A program made the position numbers and the translations under genes. From an uncultured Opitutia bacterium (GTDB taxonomy: Bacteria > Verrucomicrobiota > Verrucomicrobiia > Opitutales > Puniceicoccaceae): a stretch of 58,936 nt of DNA. The stretch covers positions 1 to 58,936 of the forward strand of contig CAJXLM010000013.1 in NCBI GenBank assembly GCA_913056175.1, read 5' to 3'. A model generated the notes under the pieces. It was not told the DNA's origin and did not search any database. It was given only the letters and a program-made list of their open reading frames with translations. Within the stretch, counting starts at the first letter, position 1, and every line of letters begins with the position of its first letter. This document shows, in pieces, positions 45,354 through 56,703 of this stretch.

Positions 45354-45839
45354 ATGGAATCACCGGAGTCACCCGATCCCCGCCCCGCGAAGGTTTTCCT
45401 CACCAAGGTGATTGGCGGCAAAGCATTCCATGCGGAGATGGCCAAGGCGGAAACGTCCCCGGAGCTTCTGGAGGGCGAGGGCTACGCGCTGCTCGAGGAG
45501 GGTGAGGATCTCGGCCGGGTACGGCGCCGGATCACGGTGGAGTGCCCGGTGTGCGGGTGCAGCCAAGAGCGTTTCGAGCAATCGGGCCGCTTCGGGTGTC
45601 CCCAGTGCTACCACTCGTTCGGTGGACTCGTGCAGGGGATTCTCCAACGCATGCACAGCGGGCTGCAACATGTCGGGAAGATCCCCGCCGGCCAGAAGAC
45701 GGAGGAGGTCGCGGCAGCCCGGCGGACCCACCTCGAGGAGGAACTCGAGCAGGCCATTGAGCGCGAGGACTACGAGGAAGCGGCGCGCCTGCGGGACGAA
45801 ATCCGGCTCTGGACGGCTTCGCCCGAAAGTGGCCCGTGA
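45354..45839 (+). CDS. McsA-like zinc-finger and UVR-domain protein
   Basis: A 161-residue soluble protein. Two CxxC pairs (CPVC 64-67 and CPQC 82-85) form a zinc finger, followed by CYHSFGGLVQGILQRMHSG, HVGKIPAG and a C-terminal UVR coiled segment (about 127-155, LEEELEQAIEREDYEEAARL). This is the layout of McsA, the activator of the McsB arginine kinase that marks proteins for ClpC. No mcsB, ctsR or clpC is next to it. The ATG at 45354 was chosen so that the family-like LTKVIGGKAF region is near the start. Its TGA overlaps the next gene's GTG. Confidence 0.85.
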   Translation: MESPESPDPRPAKVFLTKVIGGKAFHAEMAKAETSPELLEGEGYALLEEGEDLGRVRRRITVECPVCGCSQERFEQSGRFGCPQCYHSFGGLVQGILQRMHSGLQHVGKIPAGQKTEEVAAARRTHLEEELEQAIEREDYEEAARLRDEIRLWTASPESGP

Positions 45840-46531
45840 AGGCCGCCGCCCGGGGTTTGCGGCCGTCCATTTACTTACCCGTGGCCGCGGGAGTGGCCTT
45901 TCTGGGTCTCCTTGGGGTCATCGCGTTCGGACCGGGGCGGGTGGCTGCGCTCCCCGCGGCAGGCGTGGATCACCTGTTGGCATGGGCCGACGGCCAGCTT
46001 CCCTTTCTTTACCTGATGCTCTTCATGGCGCCCTTCCTGCCGCTGCCGGTGACCCCCTTTCTGGTCGCGGCCGGGGTGGCCTTCACCGCTCGATTCGGGG
46101 AATGGGGCGGTAGTGGCCTCGCCGCGAGTGCGGTCGCTCTCAATCTCGCCCTTGTCTATTTCCCAGTGGCGGGACCGCTCCGCCGGGTGGTGCACCGCTT
46201 TCTCGAGCGTACCCGCTTCGAGATGCCCGCCGGAGAGTCGATCGGTGGAGGCCGCCTTTGCTGGGTGGTGCGGTTGACTCCGGTACTGCCCCTCTTCGCG
46301 CAAAGTTATCTACTCGGGATCCTCCGGGTGCCCTATCGTTCCTACCTGCTGGCCAGCTGGATGATCCAGGTGCCCCTCGCCTTTGTGGTCGCGATGAGTG
46401 CCGGGGCCGTCCTTGAGGGCAACTGGACGCTCGTCCTGGGTGCCCTCGCGGCCCTCGCCGGCTTGCTCTGGCTCCGCCGCCTGGGACGGGCACGCGTCGC
46501 CCGTGCCGGGCCGGAGGGAACGCAGTCATGA
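45836..46531 (+). CDS. VTT-domain (TVP38/DedA-like) membrane protein 1
   Basis: A 231-residue inner-membrane protein starting at GTG 45836, overlapping the previous stop. Five to six hydrophobic segments are visible. The VTT core includes PFLPLPVTPFLVAAGVAFTARFG and LTPVLPLFAQSYLLGILRVPY. Family members are proposed lipid scramblases or transporters with two re-entrant loops; exact function is unknown. A paralogue follows after 178 bases and shares the motif PVLPxFAQSYLLxxLRxP. Confidence 0.8.
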   Translation: MKAAARGLRPSIYLPVAAGVAFLGLLGVIAFGPGRVAALPAAGVDHLLAWADGQLPFLYLMLFMAPFLPLPVTPFLVAAGVAFTARFGEWGGSGLAASAVALNLALVYFPVAGPLRRVVHRFLERTRFEMPAGESIGGGRLCWVVRLTPVLPLFAQSYLLGILRVPYRSYLLASWMIQVPLAFVVAMSAGAVLEGNWTLVLGALAALAGLLWLRRLGRARVARAGPEGTQS

Positions 46532-46709
46532 GCCCGCGCGCGAGGGCCGCCGTCCCCCCGGCCTGGCCCGGGGCGGCAGGGGCGATCCGCCGGGAGTTGC
46601 CGGAAGGAGTTGACGCGGCCACCCCCTTCACCCGTAGGTGCTCCTTCCGGGAACCACTCTGTAGTCTCCTCCGGATCGCCGCCTCTTCACCCACCCTTTC
46701 CTCTCCCGT

Positions 46710-47504
46710 ATGAACCCGCTCTCCGCCCGCGTACGCCCCGGTCGCCGGAACTGGCTCGCCGTGGGGCTTCTCCTTCTTCCGGCTGGCCTGATCATGGCTT
46801 TCCTCATTGTCGAGGCAGGGGGGTGGAGCGGGGTGCGCGGGCTGCTCGCGCAGGCACTTCCCTGGGCCGGCGAGCATCCGGTCCTCCTCTACTTTCTTCT
46901 CCTCATCACGGCACTCTTTCCCGTGCCGCAGCTCCCCGTGCTCATCCTCGCCGGGATGGTCTTCGTCCAACGGTACGGGGAGATCCCGGGCGCTGCCCTC
47001 GCGGTGAGTGCGGTCGCCCTCAACAACGTGCTCTGCTACGTGCTGGTCTCCGGCCCCCTCCGCGCGGTGATCTTCCGGTTTCTCGAGCGCCACGGTTTCG
47101 CCCGGGAGGGACCCCTGCGGCGGCATCCTTGGAAGTTTGCCTTCCTCATCCGGATGATTCCGGTGCTCCCGGTGTTTGCCCAGAGCTATCTCCTCAGTGC
47201 CCTGCGCATCCCCTTTCCCGCCTACTTGGTGGCCAGCTGGAGCGTTCGCCTGCCGCTCGCCTTCACCATGGTCCTGACCGCCGGGGCCATCCTCAAGGGG
47301 AAGACGAGCCTCTTCGTCGTCACCGGCATCGTGCTGCTGCTCCTCTGGGGAATGAAGAACTTCCTGGGCCGCCGCCTGCAGCAGGAGGCGGAAGAGGAAG
47401 CGGGCCGGGGGAACCTGCCGGCCCGGCCGGATCCGGATTTTCCGAAGAGCTCCGACCAGGCAGAGGCGAACACCGCCTGGACTCGAGGGAAGGGGACGCC
47501 GTGA
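46710..47504 (+). CDS. VTT-domain (TVP38/DedA-like) membrane protein 2
   Basis: A 264-residue paralogue of the preceding protein, with the same span pattern and the shared segment MIPVLPVFAQSYLLSALRIPF. It adds a charged C-terminal tail of about 45 residues (EEEAGRGNLPARPDPDFPKS). The gap before it (46532-46709) contains no gene. The tandem pair could form a heteromer. Its TGA overlaps the GTG start of xseA. Confidence 0.82.
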   Translation: MNPLSARVRPGRRNWLAVGLLLLPAGLIMAFLIVEAGGWSGVRGLLAQALPWAGEHPVLLYFLLLITALFPVPQLPVLILAGMVFVQRYGEIPGAALAVSAVALNNVLCYVLVSGPLRAVIFRFLERHGFAREGPLRRHPWKFAFLIRMIPVLPVFAQSYLLSALRIPFPAYLVASWSVRLPLAFTMVLTAGAILKGKTSLFVVTGIVLLLLWGMKNFLGRRLQQEAEEEAGRGNLPARPDPDFPKSSDQAEANTAWTRGKGTP

Positions 47505-48859
47505 GGACGACGGTACCCAGCGAGGCGATGACCGTGGGCGAGCTGACGCGCGCCCTCAAGGACCTGATCGAGGGCACCTACCCGCGGGTCTGGGTGCGCG
47601 GGGAGATCTCGAACTTGCGGCGCCAGCCAAGCGGGCACACCTACTTCTCCCTGAAGGATGAGGACAGCCAGCTCCCGGCGGTCCTTTTCCGGGGAAACGC
47701 CGCCCGGATCGGCATGGAGCCGACCAACGGCCAGCAGGTGCTCGCGGCCGGCGAACTGTCGGTGTACGAGCCGCGGGGCAACTACCAGCTGATCGTGCGG
47801 GACCTTGTCGAGGACGGGGTGGGCCGCCTGCAGCGGGAGCTGGAGGCGACCAAGGAGCGTCTTCGCGCTGAGGGCCTCCTCGACCCCGCGCGCAGGAAGC
47901 CCCTTCCCTCCCTCCCGCTGAACATCGGGGTCATCACCTCACCCGCCGGAGCAGCCCTCCGGGATTTCCTCAGCGTCCTCCGCCGACGGCACTGGAGGGG
48001 CCGGGTGGTGCTCCTCCCCGCGCTCGTCCAGGGCTCCGCGGCGGCCGGGGAGGTGGCCGCCCGGGTCGAACAGGCGGCCCGCTTTCCCGGGCTCGACTTG
48101 CTCGTGCTCACCCGCGGCGGGGGAAGCCTCGAGGATCTCTGGTCCTTCAATGACGAAAACCTTGCCCGCACGGTGGCGGCGTGCCCGGTGCCCACCCTTT
48201 CCGCGATCGGCCACGAGACCGACACGGTCCTCACCGATTTCGTGGCCGACCTCCGCAAGGAGACGCCGACGGGGGCGGCCGAGTGGATCAGCAGCCTGGC
48301 CGTCGAGGCCCGCGAGCGGCTCGCCGCCCTCGGTCGCGAGCTACAGCGCTCGGCCCGCGATCGAATCGCCGCGGCGAGCGAGGCAACGGATTCCCTCGCC
48401 GAGCGAATCCGGCCGCGGACGCTCCGCCGCTTCCTCGAGGGTCAGCAGCAGCGGGTCGACGAGTGGACGGTCCGGTTGGACCGCGCCGCCCTGCGGGGAT
48501 TCGGCGGTCGGCGAGAGCGCCTCTCCCTGCTGCAGGGGCGGCTCGCCCGCGTGAGCCCGCGGCGTCAGCTCAGCCAGTCCGCGGGGGAGCTCCGCCGGTT
48601 GCACCGCCTCCTCGACCGGGAAACCGATCGGGCTCTCGAACGGAAGCGCGGCGCGGTCGAGTCTCTCTTGCGGACGCTGCGCACGGGAGGACTGGAGGGC
48701 ACCCTGCGGCGCGGATTCGCCGTAGTCCGGGATGAGCGGGACCGACCCCTTGCAAGGGCCGCCGAGGTGACCCCGGGAGCCCGGCTGCAAGTCCAGTTCG
48801 CCGACGGCCGGATTGCGGTGCGGGTGGATGGCACCGCCGGAAAGGGGGTGGATGCCTGA
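47501..48859 (+). CDS. xseA: Exodeoxyribonuclease VII large subunit
   Basis: A 452-residue subunit of the bidirectional single-strand exonuclease. It has the N-terminal OB fold ([22 protein letters not shown]), catalytic-domain blocks [30 protein letters not shown] and [15 protein letters not shown], then a long coiled-coil region (about 270-400) that binds small subunits and a short C-terminal beta segment. The start is GTG 47501. The small subunit gene xseB, often nearby, is not visible in the window. The stop overlaps the next ATG as TGATG. Confidence 0.95.
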   Translation: MRTTVPSEAMTVGELTRALKDLIEGTYPRVWVRGEISNLRRQPSGHTYFSLKDEDSQLPAVLFRGNAARIGMEPTNGQQVLAAGELSVYEPRGNYQLIVRDLVEDGVGRLQRELEATKERLRAEGLLDPARRKPLPSLPLNIGVITSPAGAALRDFLSVLRRRHWRGRVVLLPALVQGSAAAGEVAARVEQAARFPGLDLLVLTRGGGSLEDLWSFNDENLARTVAACPVPTLSAIGHETDTVLTDFVADLRKETPTGAAEWISSLAVEARERLAALGRELQRSARDRIAAASEATDSLAERIRPRTLRRFLEGQQQRVDEWTVRLDRAALRGFGGRRERLSLLQGRLARVSPRRQLSQSAGELRRLHRLLDRETDRALERKRGAVESLLRTLRTGGLEGTLRRGFAVVRDERDRPLARAAEVTPGARLQVQFADGRIAVRVDGTAGKGVDA

Positions 48860-50310
48860 TGGCCCTCGACCGACTCAAGGGCCTGCGGGACGAGTACGAC
48901 GTGATCGTCATCGGCAGTGGCCTCGGGGGGCTCACCGCGGCGAACACCCTCGCCCGGGCGGGGCACACGGTGCTCGTCCTCGAGCACCACTACCAGTTCG
49001 GCGGGCTCGCCACCTGGTTCAAGCGGCCCCGCGGCCACATTTTCGACATTTCCCTGCACGGCTTCCCGGTGGGCATGATCAAATCCTGCCGCAAGTACTG
49101 GACCCGGGAAATCGCCGACTCGATCGTCCCCCTGCGGGATGTGCGCTTCCGCAACCCCGAGTTCTCCCTGCAGACGACCTTCGACCGGGCGGACTTCACC
49201 CGGATCCTTACCGAGGACTTCCGCGTACCCGCAGAGCGCGTGGAGGCCTTCTTTGCCCACCTCGGGGCGATGAACTACTACGACGACGATGGCCGGACCA
49301 CCCGGGAACTCTTCGAGGAATTCTTTCCCGGCCGGCCCGATGTGAAGCGCCTGCTCCTCGAGCCGATCGCCTATGCCAACGGCTCCTCCGAGGACGACCC
49401 GGCAATCACCTTCGGCATCGTCTTCTCGAACTTCATGAGCAAGGGCATCTACACCTTCCGGGGCGGGACGGATGTCCTCATCGGCAAGATGGTGGACGAG
49501 TTGCGGGCCAACGGGGTGGACCTGCGCAAGAAGGTCCTCGTGGAAGGCGTGGAGACCGAGAGCGTGAACGGGCGGGAGGAGGTCCGCGGCGTGCGCGCGG
49601 ACGGCCGCTTCCTGCCGGCGCGCGCTGTCGTCTCGAACGCCAACGTGGTGGGCACGGCCCTCCACCTCCTCGGAGAGGAAAAGCTTCCCCCCGCCTTCGC
49701 CGACAGGGTGAGGAAGGTGCGGGTCAATACGAGCTCCTGCCAGGTCTACCTTGGTCTGCGCAAGGGGGAGGAACTCGCCCCGAACGGGGACCTCTTCTTC
49801 CTCTCCTCGGCCCCCCGCTTCTCCAGCCGGGAGCTGACCGATCGGCACACGACGAGCCGTACCTTTTCCTTCTACTACCCGGAGATGCGCCCGCACCTCG
49901 ACCCGGTGCGCTCGGCGGCGGTGGCCTCCCTGAACAGCCGCTGGTCGGAGTGGCAGGATCTCGGCGAGGAAGGGTACGAGGAAGAAAAGGACCGCCTCGT
50001 GCAGGAATCCCTCGCCGCCCTCGAGGAATTGCAGCCGGGTGTGGCGGACAAGATTGACCACGCCGAGGCGGCCACTCCGCGCACGGTGAATCGCTACACC
50101 CGCCACCCAGGGGGCACCTCCTTCGGCACGAAGTTCGAGGGGCTGCCCGTCTCCGCCGAGCTCCCCGAGCAGGTGCCCGGCCTCTTCCATGCCGGTAGCG
50201 TTGGCATCATCATGTCCGGCTGGCTCGGCACCATCAACTACGGTGTCATTGTCGCCGGGAAGGTGGATGCCTTCCTGCGCGCGCCCTCCACGGCCGGTCG
50301 CGGGGCCTGA
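48859..50310 (+). CDS. FAD-dependent oxidoreductase, CrtI/RetSat-like
   Basis: A 483-residue flavoprotein. The dinucleotide fold is [16 protein letters not shown] (Gly19-x-Gly21-x2-Gly24) with an acidic end of beta-2 (LVLEHH). It continues with GGLATWFKR and [11 protein letters not shown], a middle [17 protein letters not shown] block typical of phytoene desaturases and carotenoid isomerases, and a late [24 protein letters not shown] loop. Substrate could be a carotenoid, retinoid or other polyene lipid. No other carotenoid gene is nearby. It ends the tight 45354-50310 gene run. Confidence 0.83.
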   Translation: MALDRLKGLRDEYDVIVIGSGLGGLTAANTLARAGHTVLVLEHHYQFGGLATWFKRPRGHIFDISLHGFPVGMIKSCRKYWTREIADSIVPLRDVRFRNPEFSLQTTFDRADFTRILTEDFRVPAERVEAFFAHLGAMNYYDDDGRTTRELFEEFFPGRPDVKRLLLEPIAYANGSSEDDPAITFGIVFSNFMSKGIYTFRGGTDVLIGKMVDELRANGVDLRKKVLVEGVETESVNGREEVRGVRADGRFLPARAVVSNANVVGTALHLLGEEKLPPAFADRVRKVRVNTSSCQVYLGLRKGEELAPNGDLFFLSSAPRFSSRELTDRHTTSRTFSFYYPEMRPHLDPVRSAAVASLNSRWSEWQDLGEEGYEEEKDRLVQESLAALEELQPGVADKIDHAEAATPRTVNRYTRHPGGTSFGTKFEGLPVSAELPEQVPGLFHAGSVGIIMSGWLGTINYGVIVAGKVDAFLRAPSTAGRGA

Positions 50311-50396
50311 GCGGGAAAACGCTGCTCCCGGGAGTGAGACGCCTGCGCCGCACAACTGGGACACGACTGTGTCACGATGGCGCGAAAGGGCGCGCG

Positions 50397-50425
50397 TTGA
50401 CGGGTCTTCGCCGATTCGTTTGAAT
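50397..50425 (+). promoter_or_regulatory. Candidate promoter of dnaK-groES-groEL
   Basis: TTGACG (50397-50402) and TTGAAT (50420-50425) are spaced 17 bases apart and lie about 75 bases before the dnaK ATG, in DNA that becomes AT-rich. A GACAC-GACT-GTGTC inverted repeat (50360-50373) sits just upstream. No CIRCE-type TTAGCACTC repeat is present, so HrcA control is not apparent. Confidence 0.4.
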
Positions 50426-50498
50426 CCATAAATTACTACAGAAGAAAGAGATAGAAAAATCTATCGCAGATGGCACCGATCCGGCATCACTGCGGAGT

Positions 50499-52448
50499 AT
50501 GAGTAAAGTAATTGGTATCGACCTTGGGACGACGAACTCCTGCGTCGCCGTCATGGAAGGCGGCGAGCCGAAGGTAATTGAGAATGCGGAGGGTGCCCGG
50601 ACGACTCCCTCCGTGGTCGCTTTCTCCAAGAATGGTGAGCGGCTGGTCGGCCAGGCTGCCAAGCGCCAGGCCATCACCAACCCGTCCAACACGATCTTTT
50701 CCGCCAAGCGCCTCATCGGACGCAAGTACTCCGAGGTGAAGGACGAGGCGAAGAACCTCCCCTACGAGATCACCGAGGGCAAGAATGGGGACGCCTACAT
50801 CAAGTGCCAGGTGGGCGACAAAACCGAGGAGTTTGCCCCCGAGCAAATCTCCTCGATGGTCCTCGCGAAGCTGAAGGCCGACGCGGAGGCCTACCTCGGG
50901 GAAACGGCGAACAAGGCGGTCATCACCGTCCCGGCCTACTTCAACGACGCCCAGCGGCAGGCCACCAAGGACGCCGGCACGATCGCCGGCCTCGAGGTGG
51001 AGCGGATCATTAACGAGCCTACCGCCGCTTCCCTCGCCTATGGCCTCGACAAGAAGGACGACCACACCATTGCGGTCTTTGACCTCGGTGGGGGCACCTT
51101 CGACGTCTCGGTGCTGGAGATCGGGGACGGTGTCTTCGAGGTGAAGGCGACCAATGGTGACACGCACCTCGGCGGGGACAACTGGGACACCGCCCTCATC
51201 GAGTGGCTGGCCAGTGATTTCCAGAAGGAGAACGGCATCGATCTCCTCCAGGATCCCATGGCCAAGCAGCGGCTCAAGGAGGAGGCGGAAAAGGCGAAGA
51301 TCGCCCTTTCCTCCACCCAGTCCACCGACATCAACCTCCCCTTCATCACCGCGGACGCCTCTGGACCCAAGCACCTGAACGTGCAGCTGACCCGCTCGAA
51401 GCTCGAGCAAATCACCGAGTCCCTTTACAACCGGATCCGCGGCCCCTTCTCCTCCTGCCTGAAGGACGCCGGCCTCTCCTCCAGTGAGGTCAACGATCTT
51501 GTGCTCGTCGGCGGGATGACCCGGAACCCGAAGGTGATCGAGCTCGCCGGGGAACTCGCCGGCAAGGATCCCCACAAGGGGGTGAACCCGGATGAAGTCG
51601 TCGCCATCGGCGCCGCCATCCAGGGTGCTGTCCTCCAGGGGGATGTGCGCGACGTGCTCCTCCTCGATGTGACCCCGCTGACTCTCGGGATCGAGACGGC
51701 CGGCGGCGTGTCCACCCCGATGATCGAGCGGAACACCACGATCCCCAGCAAGAAGAGCCAGACCTTCTCGACCTACGCGGACAACCAGACCGCGGTCGAT
51801 GTGAAGGTGCTCCAGGGCGAGCGGCCCATGGCCGAGGACAACAAGATGCTCGGCAACTTCCGCCTCGAGGGGATCCCTTCCGCTCCCCGCGGGGTTCCCC
51901 AGATCGAGGTGATCTTCGACATCGACGCCAACGGCATCCTCCACGTCACCGCCAAGGATCAGGGCACCGGCAAGGACCAGAAGATCACGATCTCCGGCTC
52001 CTCCGGCCTGGACCAGGACGAGGTGGAGCGCCTCAAGAAGGAGGCCGAGGCCCACGCCGAGGAGGACCGCAAGCGCAAGGAGGCCGTGGAGGCCCGCAAC
52101 GAGCTCGACAACCTCTGCTACCAGGCCGAAAAGCAGAAGGAGGAGCTCGCCGACAAGCTCTCCGAAGACCAGAAGAGTGCGCTCGATGTGGCCATCGGCG
52201 AGGGCCGGAAGGTCCTCGGGAACGAGGCCGCCAGTGCCGAGGAACTCAGTTCCGCCCGCGACAAGATCACCGGCGTGCTCAACCAGGTGGCCCAGTCCGT
52301 CTACGCACAGGCCGGGGCCGAAGCCGCGGGCTCCGCGGACGCCGCCGCCGGGGCTCAGCCCGAGGGTTCCTCCTCCTCCGAGGGACCGAACGACGACGTG
52401 GTCGACGCCGACTTCGAGGTCGTCGACGACGAGGACAAGCAGAAGTGA
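50499..52448 (+). CDS. dnaK: Molecular chaperone DnaK (Hsp70)
   Basis: A 649-residue Hsp70. The ATPase domain opens [19 protein letters not shown] and has [36 protein letters not shown] and [10 protein letters not shown]. The substrate-binding domain has [14 protein letters not shown] and [21 protein letters not shown]. The lid ends in an acidic tail [19 protein letters not shown]-like segment. It heads a run with groES 39 bases on; grpE and dnaJ are absent from the window. It works with ClpB, also encoded here. Confidence 0.98.
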   Translation: MSKVIGIDLGTTNSCVAVMEGGEPKVIENAEGARTTPSVVAFSKNGERLVGQAAKRQAITNPSNTIFSAKRLIGRKYSEVKDEAKNLPYEITEGKNGDAYIKCQVGDKTEEFAPEQISSMVLAKLKADAEAYLGETANKAVITVPAYFNDAQRQATKDAGTIAGLEVERIINEPTAASLAYGLDKKDDHTIAVFDLGGGTFDVSVLEIGDGVFEVKATNGDTHLGGDNWDTALIEWLASDFQKENGIDLLQDPMAKQRLKEEAEKAKIALSSTQSTDINLPFITADASGPKHLNVQLTRSKLEQITESLYNRIRGPFSSCLKDAGLSSSEVNDLVLVGGMTRNPKVIELAGELAGKDPHKGVNPDEVVAIGAAIQGAVLQGDVRDVLLLDVTPLTLGIETAGGVSTPMIERNTTIPSKKSQTFSTYADNQTAVDVKVLQGERPMAEDNKMLGNFRLEGIPSAPRGVPQIEVIFDIDANGILHVTAKDQGTGKDQKITISGSSGLDQDEVERLKKEAEAHAEEDRKRKEAVEARNELDNLCYQAEKQKEELADKLSEDQKSALDVAIGEGRKVLGNEAASAEELSSARDKITGVLNQVAQSVYAQAGAEAAGSADAAAGAQPEGSSSSEGPNDDVVDADFEVVDDEDKQK

Positions 52449-52487
52449 ATCTCCCCCTAATCTAACGCGAACAACCAACAGAAACGC

Positions 52488-52781
52488 ATGAAACCGAAAA
52501 TCCAACCACTGGGCGAGCGTGTGCTCGTCAAGCACGTTGAAGAACAGGAGCAGGTGCGCGAAGGCATCATTATCCCCGACTCGGCGAAGGAAAAGCCGCA
52601 GGAAGCGGAGGTGATCGCCCTCGGTACGGGCAAGACCGGCGACGACGGCAAGAAGTCGACCTTCGAAGTGAAGGTGGGCGACCGCGTCCTCGTCAGCAAG
52701 TACGGCGGCACCGAGGTCAAGCTCGACGGAAAGTCCTACACCCTGATGCGGGAAGACGACATCCTCGGAATCCTCTCTTAA
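52488..52781 (+). CDS. groES: Co-chaperonin GroES
   Basis: A 97-residue Hsp10 of normal length. It shows [14 protein letters not shown] at the start, a mobile loop [20 protein letters not shown] that docks on GroEL, and [19 protein letters not shown] near the end. It is placed between dnaK (39 bases) and groEL (27 bases), so the three genes probably share a message. Confidence 0.97.
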   Translation: MKPKIQPLGERVLVKHVEEQEQVREGIIIPDSAKEKPQEAEVIALGTGKTGDDGKKSTFEVKVGDRVLVSKYGGTEVKLDGKSYTLMREDDILGILS

Positions 52782-52808
52782 CCAGCAAACGAATCCGGAG
52801 ACAGAAAC

Positions 52809-54452
<1,644 letters not shown>

Positions 54453-54497
54453 GCGGCCCACCGCGCGACCCCACCAGGTATCTCAACCAATGTGCAA

Positions 54498-54528
54498 GGC
54501 CGCTCCCCGGCAGGGGAGCGGCCTTTTT
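54498..54528 (+). terminator. Intrinsic terminator of groEL
   Basis: A perfect 11-bp stem (GGCCGCTCCCC at 54498-54508 with 54513-54523) has a GGCA loop and is followed by five T (54524-54528), 46 bases after the groEL stop. Confidence 0.93.
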
Positions 54529-54661
54529 CGTAGAACCGTCTAGCAGGGCCGCGAAGGCGTCGGTGCGCCCGTTGGACCGTTCTCCGCCAAGGCGGTGCCC
54601 CGCCCCGGAAAGCGCCGATCCGCGCTTGCGGAGGACCGCCGCGGGCACCCAGATTGCTGGC

Positions 54662-56617
54662 ATGACAAGGCCCCCGACCGAACTGTGGGAGGATGGTACC
54701 GGCGTGGAGAGTGCGCCGGCCGGTTGGACGGTGGAAGACACCCGCGAGCTGTATCGAGTGCGGGAGTGGAGTGCGGGCTACTTCGATGTTTCCCCGGAGG
54801 GGGCCATGGTGGTGCGGCCGCGGGCCGACCACGGAGGCCCCGCCCTTTCCCTGCCCCGCATCGTCGAGGGCCTGCGCAAGCGGGGGATTTCCATGCCGGT
54901 CCTTCTCCGTTTTCCGGAGATCCTCAACCACCAGATCGGCTCGCTCCACCGGGAGTTCGCCGCGGCCATCGCCGAGTACGGCTACCGCGGCGAGTACCGC
55001 GGGGTCTACCCGATCAAGGTCAACCAGCAGGAACAGGTCCTCGAAGAGGTGACCAGCTACGGGGCCGAGTTCCGCCACGGGCTCGAGGCCGGGAGCAAAG
55101 CGGAGCTGATCGCGGCGATGGCCTATCTCAAGAATCCGGACGATCTCCTCATCTGCAATGGGTACAAGGATGAGCGCTTCATCGAGCTGGGCCTCTACGC
55201 CCGCCGCATCGGGATCGACTGCGTCTTCGTGGTGGAGACCCCGCTCGAGGTCGACCTGATCCTGCGCACCTCCACCCGGCTGGGCATCCGGCCACGAGTC
55301 GGCTTCCGCGTACGACTCTCCTCCTGCGGGAGCGGCCACTGGCAGGACTCCGGGGGCGATCGCAGCGTCTTCGGGCTCAATACGGCCCAGCTCATGGATA
55401 GCGTCGACCGCTTCCGCGCGGCCGGCTACCTCGACTGCCTGAACCTTCTCCACTTCCACCTGGGCTCGCAGATCCCGAACATCCGGGACATCCGCACGTC
55501 CCTCACGGAGGCGTGCCGCGTGTACGCTGGGCTGGTCGAGGAAGGGGTGCCCATGTCCCTCCTCGATATCGGCGGGGGCCTTGCCATCGACTACGAGGGT
55601 GCCCAGAGCGCGAGCAGTGGCTCCCGCAACTACAGCATCCGCGAGTACTGCCGGGATGTCGTCGAGGTCCTCAAGGGAGAATTCGACCGGGCTGGAGTGG
55701 AGCCTCCGGTGCTCATCTCGGAGTCGGGCCGGGCCACGGTTGCCTACTACTCCGTCCTCCTCGTCGAAGTGCTCGACGTGAACCGCTTCCATTCGGGCTG
55801 CCAGCCCGCCGAGGTGGGCCCGGAGAGCCATTACCTTCTGCGTCACTCCCTCGCGGTCTCCGCCGAGCTCGGACCGGACAACCTCCAGGAGTGCTACAAC
55901 GACGCCTTCTACTACCGCGATGAGATCCGCAGCCTTTTCCAGGCGGGCGCCCTCAGCCTGCGGGAGCGTTCCCTCGGGGAACGGATCTTCTGGCAGAATC
56001 TCGGCCGGATTTGGGAACACTGCCGGGAGCTGGACGAGGTGCCCGAGTCGCTGCGCGGGCTCGAGTCCTTTCTCGCCGACATCTACTACGGCAACTTCAG
56101 CCTGTTTCAGAGCCTGCCGGACGCCTGGGCGATCGACCAGGTCTTCCCGGTTGCCCCGATTGACCGTCTCCAGGAAGAGCCGACCCGGCGGGCGGTCCTC
56201 TCCGACATCACCTGCGACTGCGACGGCCGGCTCGACCGCTTCGGCGAACGAGGCCGGGTCCGGCGGACCCTCGCCGTGCACGAGATGCGCCCGGGGGAGC
56301 CCTACCTGTTGGGGGTTTTCCTCGTTGGCGCCTACCAGGAGACCCTCGGTGACCTCCACAATTTGCTCGGGGATACCCACGTGGTCAGCATCCGGGTAGG
56401 GGACGACGGGGATTTCGCGGTGGAGCGCGAGATCGAGGGGGACAGTGTCGCCGATGTCCTCTCCGTGGTGGAGTACGACCCGAAGCAGGTCTCCGCCCGC
56501 TTCCGGGCGTCCGTCGAGCGCGCGGTTCGCAAGGGTGAGATCGACGCCCAGGAACGACGGGCCATGGTCCGCGCCTACGAGGATACTCTCCGCGGATACA
56601 CCTACTTCGAAACCTGA
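54662..56617 (+). CDS. speA: Biosynthetic arginine decarboxylase
   Basis: A 651-residue fold-III PLP enzyme that makes agmatine for polyamine synthesis. The PLP Lys is Lys119 in RGVYPIKVNQQEQVLEE. HGLEAGSKAELIAAM, FHLGSQIPNIRDI, SLLDIGGGLAIDYEG (PLP phosphate loop), LISESGRATVAYYS and the C-terminal SDITCDCDGRLDRF with HEMRPGEPYLLGVFLVGAYQE are all typical. The ATG at 54662 gives normal SpeA length. The 33-residue in-frame upstream extension overlaps the region after the groEL terminator and looks non-coding. Confidence 0.96.
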   Translation: MTRPPTELWEDGTGVESAPAGWTVEDTRELYRVREWSAGYFDVSPEGAMVVRPRADHGGPALSLPRIVEGLRKRGISMPVLLRFPEILNHQIGSLHREFAAAIAEYGYRGEYRGVYPIKVNQQEQVLEEVTSYGAEFRHGLEAGSKAELIAAMAYLKNPDDLLICNGYKDERFIELGLYARRIGIDCVFVVETPLEVDLILRTSTRLGIRPRVGFRVRLSSCGSGHWQDSGGDRSVFGLNTAQLMDSVDRFRAAGYLDCLNLLHFHLGSQIPNIRDIRTSLTEACRVYAGLVEEGVPMSLLDIGGGLAIDYEGAQSASSGSRNYSIREYCRDVVEVLKGEFDRAGVEPPVLISESGRATVAYYSVLLVEVLDVNRFHSGCQPAEVGPESHYLLRHSLAVSAELGPDNLQECYNDAFYYRDEIRSLFQAGALSLRERSLGERIFWQNLGRIWEHCRELDEVPESLRGLESFLADIYYGNFSLFQSLPDAWAIDQVFPVAPIDRLQEEPTRRAVLSDITCDCDGRLDRFGERGRVRRTLAVHEMRPGEPYLLGVFLVGAYQETLGDLHNLLGDTHVVSIRVGDDGDFAVEREIEGDSVADVLSVVEYDPKQVSARFRASVERAVRKGEIDAQERRAMVRAYEDTLRGYTYFET

Positions 56618-56703
56618 GGCAGGCGGGGAAGGCGCCCGCCGACGCGCCCGCCCGCGGGCCCGCCGACGGGACGAGTGCGTCGCTTGAGTGGTGCAGCCGG
56701 GCC

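Noticed and set aside
45155-45445. A 96-codon minus-strand ORF covering part of the structured gap
   Set aside because: It overlaps the start of the mcsA-like gene on the opposite strand, is very basic with no motif, and crosses the strong hairpins of the RNA candidate.
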